Assembly (NCBI RefSeq): GCF_002843605.1
Contig: NZ_CP025263.1
Coordinates: forward strand, 328,501-392,500
Length of the DNA stretch: 64,000 nt
Direction: 5' to 3'
DNA from: Pseudomonas sp. S09G 359
GTDB taxonomy: Bacteria; Pseudomonadota; Gammaproteobacteria; Pseudomonadales; Pseudomonadaceae
The notes under the pieces are model-generated. The model had not been told where the DNA came from, did not search any database, and worked only from the letters and a program-made list of their open reading frames with translations. Below, in pieces: positions 39,401 to 48,400 of this stretch. The first letter of the stretch is position 1, and each line of letters starts with the position of its first letter. Made by a program: the position numbers and the translations under genes.

Positions 39401-42400
39401 CCGGTGACTTCCGTGGTCTACGTGGTGCCGGTCAACGATGTACCGGTTATCAGTTTCGACAGCACTAAGTTTGTCGAGCAAAAAGGTGCGGTGGCACTGG
39501 TTGAAAACCTGAGCATCACCGACGTCGACAACAAAACCTTCAGCAAGGTCGTGGTCACCGTTGATCACCTGGTGTCCGGCGACCTGCTCAGCAACGCCGA
39601 TGTGCTTAAGGCACTCGCCGTTGCGGGTATCACCATCACCGAAAGCGGCAGCGCCGCCGATGGCAAGGTCATCTACACCCTGACCAGCAACTCGGCAGCC
39701 GGCAGCAGTGCCGCCGACTTCATCAAGCTGGTTGAGGCAATCACCTTCCAGGCCCCGGGCAACAACCCGGTCGGTACTGATCGTACTGTGACCATCGACG
39801 TCACCGACATCGGCGGCGGCAACCTCGCCCGTGAGCAACCGGAAACCGGTACCGCCACTGGCAAGGTCACCGTCGAGCTGTTCAACGATGCACCGACGGC
39901 AACCGCGAGCACTGCCGGCGCTGACGAAGACCATGCGGCCACGATCGTCCTGAGCGGCGCCGATGTGGACGGCAGCGTCGCCAAGTTCGTCATCACCTCC
40001 CTGCCGGAAAACGGCAAGCTGTACAGCGATGCCAACCTGACCACCGAGCTCAAAGTCGGTGACTCGGTGCCTGCAGGCGCTGACGGTAAGGCATCGGTCT
40101 ACTTCTCACCAACCGCAGACTGGAGCGGCAATACCGCGCTCACCTTCACTGCGGTCGACAATGCCGGTAAAGCCAGCGTCGAAACCACTGCGCCAGTGAC
40201 CATCGCCCCGGTCACCGATACCCCGCACCTGGGCCTGCTCGGCGGTGGCGTCGTCAGCGCGATCAACTTCGACAGCGCACACCTCAACGGTTCGTGGAGC
40301 ACGGTTGCCGTTGGTGATGCCAACAACGCCGCCGGCAACGGCGCCACTCCGGGCACCCCATGGCTGACCGGTAACAGCGACGGCCAAGTCGAAATCGGCC
40401 AGAGCAGCATTTATGGCGTCGAGACCCCGGGCAACAGCCAGGTCATCGAGCTCGAGAAAAATACCGGCGACGACTCCAGCCTGTACACCATCATCAAGGC
40501 TGAAAGCGGTACCGCGTACTCCATCTCGGTCGATTACTCGCCGCGTGCCGGCGCCGAGAACAACTCGGTCATCGATGTATTCTGGGGCGGCGTCAAAGTC
40601 GGCACCCTGGATACCACCGTCGTTGGCATGAAGACCTACACCTTCGTGGTGCCGGTGACTGCTGACGGTGACGCCAAACTCGAATTCAAAGCCCCGGCTG
40701 GCGAAGCCAACAACTCCCTGGGCGGCGTGCTGGACAACATCAGCGTCACCCAGGTATTGAACACTGGCCTGGAAGACCACGCGATCAAGTTGTCCGCCAT
40801 CGACGCCTACGCCACCGACAAGGATGGTTCCGAGACGCTCAAGCTGGTAATCAGCGGTATTCCGCAAGGCGCGACCATTTCTGATGGCGCGGGCCACACC
40901 TTCACTGCCTCGGCTAATACCCAAAGCATCGACATCAGCGACTGGAGCAAAGCCACGCTGGTCTACAACCCGGTGCCCAACGCCTACGGCCTGGTGAACC
41001 TCACCGTTACCGCCACTGCGCAGGATGGTGATGCGGCGCCTAAGTCCGAGTCGATCACGCTGCCGATCAATGTGATTTCGGTCAACGACCTGCCAGTCAT
41101 CGATATCGTGGCCAACGCCCTGGTAGAAGGCTCCGTGGCTGAAGGCACCGTTGCCGGTCACTTTACCGTCAGCGATGTTGAAACCCCGGTTGCCGATCTG
41201 AAAGTCACCTTCACCGGCGACAGCAACAAAAATGGCTACTACACCCTCGTCGGCAACGCCGTGGTGCTGACCCTGGCGGGCGCGAACTTCGTCAACGCGG
41301 GTAACAAACTGCCTGCGATTGATTTGACCGTGACGGATGCCGATAAGGGCAGCTCGCACGCTGCTGCTACGCCGGATGTGACGTTGGTTAATGACGTGCC
41401 GGTGGTTGAAGTTACTCCGGCTACGATTGAAGAAAACTCTGCCGCAGTAGGTACTGTTGCCGGTACTTTCACTGCGACCGATGAAGAGACGCCACGCGAA
41501 GGTCTGACCGTTTCCTTCACTGGCACCAGCAACGCTGATGGTTACTACGCCATCGACGGCAACAATGTTGTGCTGACTCAGAAGGGTGCTGACTTTGTTA
41601 ACGCTGGTAACCAGCTGCCGAAGATTGATCTGACTGTTACCGATCCATCGGGCGCGAACTCCAATGGTTCCGGCCAGCCGACCGTTAATCTGCATAACGA
41701 TGTGCCAGTAATTGACGTCGCTCCGGCCACGATTGAAGAAAACTCCGCAGCAGTAGGTACTGTTGCCGGGACCTTTACCGCGACCGATGAAGAGACGCCA
41801 CGCGAAGGTCTGACCGTTTCCTTCACTGGCACCAGCAACGCTGACGGCTACTACGCCATCGACGGCAACAATGTTGTGCTGACTCAGAAGGGTGCTGACT
41901 TTGTTAACGCTGGTAATCAACTGCCTAAGATCGACCTGACTGTTACCGATCCATCGGGCGCGAACTCCAATGGTTCCGGCCAGCCGACCGTTAATCTGCA
42001 TAACGATGTGCCGGTAATTGAAGTCGCTCCGGCAACGATTGAAGAAAACTCTGCCGCAGTAGGTACTGTTGCCGGTACTTTCACCGCGACCGACGAAGAA
42101 ACGCCGCGCTCGGGCCTGACCATCACCTTCACCGGTACCACCAACGCAGACGGCTACTACAGCATCTCCGGCAACAACGTGGTGCTGACGCAAAAAGGTG
42201 CTGACTTTGTTAACGCCGGTAATCAGCTGCCGAAGATCGACCTGACCGTTACCGATCCATCGGGCGCAAGCTCCAATGGCGAAGGCCAGCCGACCGTTAA
42301 CCTGCACAACGATGTGCCGGTAATTGAAGTCGCTCCGGCCACGATTGAAGAAAACTCCGCCGCAGTAGGTACTGTTGCCGGGACCTTCACTGCGACCGAT

Positions 42401-45400
42401 GAGGAAACTCCGCGTTCGGGTCTGACCATCTCCTTCACAGGCAACAGCAACGCAGATGGCTACTACAGCATCTCCGGCAACAACGTTGTGCTGACTCAGA
42501 AAGGCGCGGACTTCGTTAACGCTGGTAATCAACTACCTAAGATTGACCTGACTGTTACCGATCCATCGGGCGCAAGCTCGAATGGCGAAGGCCAGCCGAC
42601 CGTTAACCTGCACAACGATGTGCCGGTAATTGAAGTCGCTCCGGCCACGATTGAAGAAAACTCCGCCGCAGTAGGTACTGTTGCCGGGACCTTCACTGCG
42701 ACCGATGAAGAAACGCCGCGCGAAGGTCTGACGATTTCCTTCACTGGCACCACCAACGCCGACGGCTACTACAGCATCGACGGCAACAACGTTGTGCTGA
42801 CCCAGAAGGGCGCGGACTTCGTTAACGCCGGCAACCAGCTGCCGAAGATTGACCTGACTGTCACCGATCCAGAAGGTCTGAACTCGCATAACGCAGCGCA
42901 GCCGACCGTCAACCTGCACAACGATGTGCCGGTGATCTCCGTCGTGGCGAATACTCTGGAAGAGAACTCGGCCACTGTGGGCACCGTCGCCGGTACCTTC
43001 ACCGCAACCGATGAAGAGACCCCGCGTTCGGGTCTGACCATCTCTTTCACAGGCACCACCAACGCATCCGGCTACTACAGCATCTCCGGCAACAACGTGG
43101 TCTTGACCCAGAAGGGCGCGGACTTCGTCAACGCCGGCAACCAGCTGCCGAAAATCGACCTGACCGTCACCGATCCAGAAGGTCTGAACTCGCATAACGC
43201 AGCGCAGCCGACCGTTAACCTGCATAACGACGTGCCGGTAATCACAGTTTCGGCTAACACCCTGGAAGAGAACTCGGCTACTGCAGGCACCGTCGCCGGT
43301 ACCTTCACCGCGACCGACGAAGAGACCCCACGTGCGGGTCTGACGATCACCTTCACTGGCACCACCAACTCGGACGGCTACTACAGCATCTCCGGCAACA
43401 ACGTGGTCTTGACCCAGAAGGGCGCGGACTTCGTTAACGCCGGCAACCAGCTGCCGAAGATTGACCTGACTGTCACCGATCCAGAAGGTCTGAACTCGCA
43501 TAACGCAGCGCAGCCGACCGTCAACCTGCACAACGATGTGCCGGTGATCTCCGTCGTGGCGAATACTCTGGAAGAGAACTCGGCCACTGTGGGCACCGTC
43601 GCCGGTACCTTCACCGCAACCGATGAAGAGACCCCGCGTTCGGGTCTGACCATCTCTTTCACAGGCACCACCAACGCATCCGGCTACTACAGCATCTCCG
43701 GCAACAACGTGGTGCTGACCCAGAAAGGCGCGGACTTCGTCAACGCCGGCAACCAGCTGCCGAAAATCGACCTGACCGTCACCGATCCAGAAGGCCTAAA
43801 CTCGCATAACGCAGCGCAGCCGACCGTTAACCTGCATAACGACGTGCCGGTAATCACAGTTTCGGCTAACACCCTGGAAGAGAACTCGGCTACTGCAGGC
43901 ACCGTCGCCGGTACCTTCACCGCGACCGACGAAGAGACCCCACGTGCGGGTCTGACGATCACCTTCACTGGCACCACCAACTCGGACGGCTACTACAGCA
44001 TCTCCGGCAACAACGTGGTCTTGACCCAGAAGGGCGCGGACTTCGTTAACGCCGGCAACCAGCTGCCGAAGATTGACCTGACTGTCACCGATCCAGAAGG
44101 TCTGAACTCGCATAACGCAGCGCAGCCGACCGTCAACCTGCACAACGATGTGCCGGTGATCTCCGTCGTGGCGAATACTCTGGAAGAGAACTCGGCCACT
44201 GTGGGCACCGTCGCCGGTACCTTCACCGCAACCGATGAAGAGACCCCGCGTTCGGGTCTGACCATCTCTTTCACAGGCACCACCAACGCATCCGGCTACT
44301 ACAGCATCTCCGGCAATAACGTGGTGCTGACCCAGAAAGGCGCTGACTTCGTCAACGCCGGCAACCAGCTGCCGAAAATCGATCTGACCGTCACCGATCC
44401 AGAAGGTCTGAACTCGCATAACGCAGCGCAGCCGACCGTCAACCTGCACAACGATGTGCCGGTGATCTCCGTCGTGGCTAACACGCTTGAAGAGAACTCG
44501 GCTACAGCGGGCACGGTCGCCGGTACCTTCACCGCAACCGATGAAGAAACCCCGCGTTCGGGCCTGACAATTACCTTCACCGGCACCACCAACTCGGATG
44601 GCTACTACAGCATCTCCGGCAACAATGTTGTGCTGACCCAGAAAGGCGCGGACTTCGTTAACGCTGGCAACCAGCTGCCGAAAATCGACCTGACTGTCAC
44701 CGATCCAGAAGGTCTGAACTCGCATACCGCAGCGCAGCCAACCGTCAATCTGCACAACGACGTGCCGGTAATCACAGTTTCGGCTAACACCCTGGAAGAA
44801 AACTCGGCTACTGCAGGCACCGTCGCCGGTACTTTCACGGCGACCGACGAAGAGACTCCACGTGCGGGCCTGACCATCACCTTCACAGGCACCACCAACG
44901 CATCCGGCTACTACAGCATCTCCGGCAATAACGTGGTGCTGACCCAGAAAGGCGCTGACTTCGTCAACGCCGGCAACCAGCTGCCGAAAATCGATCTGAC
45001 CGTCACCGATCCAGAAGGTCTGAACTCGCATAACGCAGCGCAGCCGACCGTCAACCTGCACAACGATGTGCCGGTGATCTCCGTCGTGGCTAACACGCTT
45101 GAAGAGAACTCGGCTACAGCGGGCACGGTCGCCGGTACCTTCACCGCAACCGATGAAGAAACCCCGCGTTCGGGCCTGACAATTACCTTCACCGGCACCA
45201 CCAACTCGGATGGCTACTACAGCATCTCCGGCAACAATGTTGTGCTGACCCAGAAAGGCGCGGACTTCGTTAACGCCGGCAACCAGCTGCCGAAGATTGA
45301 CCTGACTGTCACCGATCCAGAAGGTCTGAACTCGCATAACGCAGCGCAGCCAACCGTCAACCTGCACAACGATGTGCCGGTGATCTCCGTCGTGGCGAAT

Positions 45401-48400
45401 ACCCTGGAAGAGAACTCGGCCACTGTGGGCACCGTCGCCGGTACCTTCACCGCAACCGATGAAGAGACCCCGCGTTCGGGCCTGACGATCACCTTCACTG
45501 GCACCACCAACTCGGATGGCTACTACAGCATCTCCGGCAACAACGTGGTGCTGACCCAGAAGGGCGCGGACTTCGTTAACGCCGGTAACCAGCTGCCGAA
45601 AATCGACCTGACCGTTACCGATCCAGAAGGTCTGAACTCGCATAACGCTGCGCAGCCAACCGTCAATCTGCACAACGATGTGCCGGTGATCTCCGTCGTG
45701 GCTAACACGCTCGAAGAGAACTCGGCTACAGCGGGCACGGTCGCCGGTACCTTCACCGCAACCGATGAAGAAACCCCGCGCTCGGGTCTAACAATTACCT
45801 TCACCGGCACCACCAACTCGGACGGCTACTACAGCATCTCCGGCAACAACGTGGTGTTGACGCAAAAAGGTGCTGACTTCGTTAACTCGGGCAACCAGCT
45901 ACCGAAGATTGACCTGACCGTCACCGATCCAGAAGGCCTAAACTCGCATAACGCAGCGCAACCGACCGTCAACCTGCATAACGACGTGCCAGTGATCGCG
46001 ATCACGCCTGCCACGATCGTTGAAGACACCGCCAAAGTCGGCACTGTGGCCGGTACCTTCACGGCAAGCGACGAAGAAACACCGGTCGCCCAACTGAAGA
46101 TCACCTTCACCACCGGCACCAACGCGGATGGCTACTACAGCCTGTCCGGCACTAACGTTGTACTGACGCAGAAGGGCGCGGATTACGTCAACTCCGGTCA
46201 TCAGTTGCCGAAGATTGACCTGACCGTGACCGACGCTGACGGCGCCAACTCACACAGCACCGGCCAGCCGACCGTGACGTTGGTTGACGACACGCCAATC
46301 GCCAGCAACGGCTACATCCAGGGCAACGAAGACACCCCGATCGAATTGACCTGGGCGACCTTCGGCGTCAGCGATGAGGACTCCGCAAATCCGAAAGTGG
46401 TGTTCACCAGCCTGCCGGCCGGGTCCATCGAGTACAACGTCAACGGCGTGTGGGTCGCGCTTACCGCGAGTGACCTGAAAACCGCTACCTCGGCCGGCAA
46501 GTCGTTCAGCCAGGCTGATTTCGACAACCACACTGTGCGTTACACCCCGGCGGCCAACGAATCGGGTGACAACACCTTCGCAGGCACAGGTGTGGGCAAC
46601 AAGCAGAGCGATTACACCCAGCTGAAATTCCAGGCTACCGACGGCAATTCCTACAGCGACACCAAGGTCATCACCGTGGATATCCACCCGGTGGCGGACG
46701 TTCCTGTGGTGACGGTTGGCGCGTTCGGCGCGGTGCCGACAGGTCTGGTCATTCAAACCTGGACCGGCGGCACTCTGCGCAATGACCTGGGCACCAACGG
46801 TAACGGTGTGGTCAATTCCAGCGACCTGATCCGTGTGATCGACGCCAAGACCGCTGCCAGCGCGGCCTCCACCGGTGTAACAAGCAACGTCAGCAACAGC
46901 AATGTGGTCGACGGCACCGCGACCAAAGTCTCCGGCCTGATCTACCTGGAAGCCGGCAAGAGCTACACCTTCACTGGTACGGCCGACGACAGCCTGGCAA
47001 TCACCGTGGGCGGCAAGCTGGTTGCCACCGAGACATGGAGCAAGGGCAGCGCGATTACCGGGTCGAGCTACACGCCGACTGAGTCGGGCTACTACACCCT
47101 CGACATCTACCACTACAACCAGGCAGGCGCGGGCAACTACGACGTCAATGTGTCGATCAACAACGGCGTGTCGATGTCCCTGGGCAACAGCGGCCTGCAG
47201 ACTTACACCAGCGTGGAAGCATTGAAAGCCGCGGGTGCGGTGCTGGGCGATAGCCATATCGTCAACGGCGAAGGCTATTACACCGGCTACGTCTACAACC
47301 GTGGCCTGGAAGACACCGCGATCAAGGTCAGCCCGATTACCACCACGTTTGTCGACAACGATGGCTCGGAGTCGCACAAGGTGGAAATCAGCGGCTTGCC
47401 AGCCGGCACCGTGATTACCGACGGCACCACTGGGCACAGCATCACCTCGAACGGCAGCGGCACGCTCTATGATGTGAGCACCTGGAACCTGAAAACCCTG
47501 ACGGTCACGCCGCTCAAGGATTCGACCGCCAGCTTCGACATCACCGTGAAAGCCACCGCCACAGAGTTGAGCACCGGCGCTTCGGCGGTGACGACCGGCA
47601 AGGTCAGCATCGTGATCACTGCGGTCAACGACGCGCCAACCCTGGACCTCAGCACTGCCGACGGTTCGGTCGCCACTGGCTTCAGCACCTCGTACACCGA
47701 GCGTGGCACCAACGGTGTTGCGATTACCGGCAGCGTGGCCATCGCTGACGTCGACAGCACCCAGATGCAAAGTGCGACCATCACCCTGAAAAACGCCAGT
47801 TCGGGCGATGTGCTGACCTCCAGCCTGGTATCGGTGGGTGGCACCTACAAAGGCATCACCGTGACCAGCGTCGGGGCCGATGTCAGCGGCAAGATCGTGC
47901 TGACCCTGTCGGGCGTGGCGGACGCGGCGACCTACAAGACGCTGCTTGAGTCGTTCCAGTACTCCAGCACCAGCAAATACCCAGCCCTGGGTGATCGCAC
48001 CATCGATATCGCCGTCACTGACAGCGAAAGCGGCAACAGCCTTAGTTCGAACGTGGCGACCACCACCATCACGGTCAAGCCTCAGGTCTATACCCCTGTC
48101 ACGGAAGGCGGTGCGGCGGCGGATACCGTCGACCTGGGCTCGAGTTCGGCGAACAACATTGTGGTTGGCGACAAAGGTGGTATCACCACGCCGGGCACCA
48201 ACTACAACATCGCGTTTATCGTCGACACCTCGGGCAGTATCGGGTCTTCCGCGATGACGTCGATCAAGAACCAGCTCTCCAGCATCTTCGATACCTTGAT
48301 CGCCAACGCGAAGCTGACGGGATCGGGTGTGGTGAAAGTGCTGCTGGTCGACTTCGACACCAAAGTTGAATCGCAGGTGTCGGTCAACCTGGCGGACCAG

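Noticed and set aside
30821..39934. A 3,037-codon open frame antisense to lapA, with further long antisense frames at 40106-42532, 42533-43531, 43796-45673 and 46250-47770
   Set aside because: They mirror the lapA repeat with 306-bp periodicity, arise from the lack of stops in the complement of a biased repeat, and show no independent domain, start or ribosome site.
31889..46288. Possible CRISPR-like or satellite array because of dense direct repeats
   Set aside because: The 306-bp units are contiguous coding sequence without spacers and translate in one frame; they are adhesin repeats.
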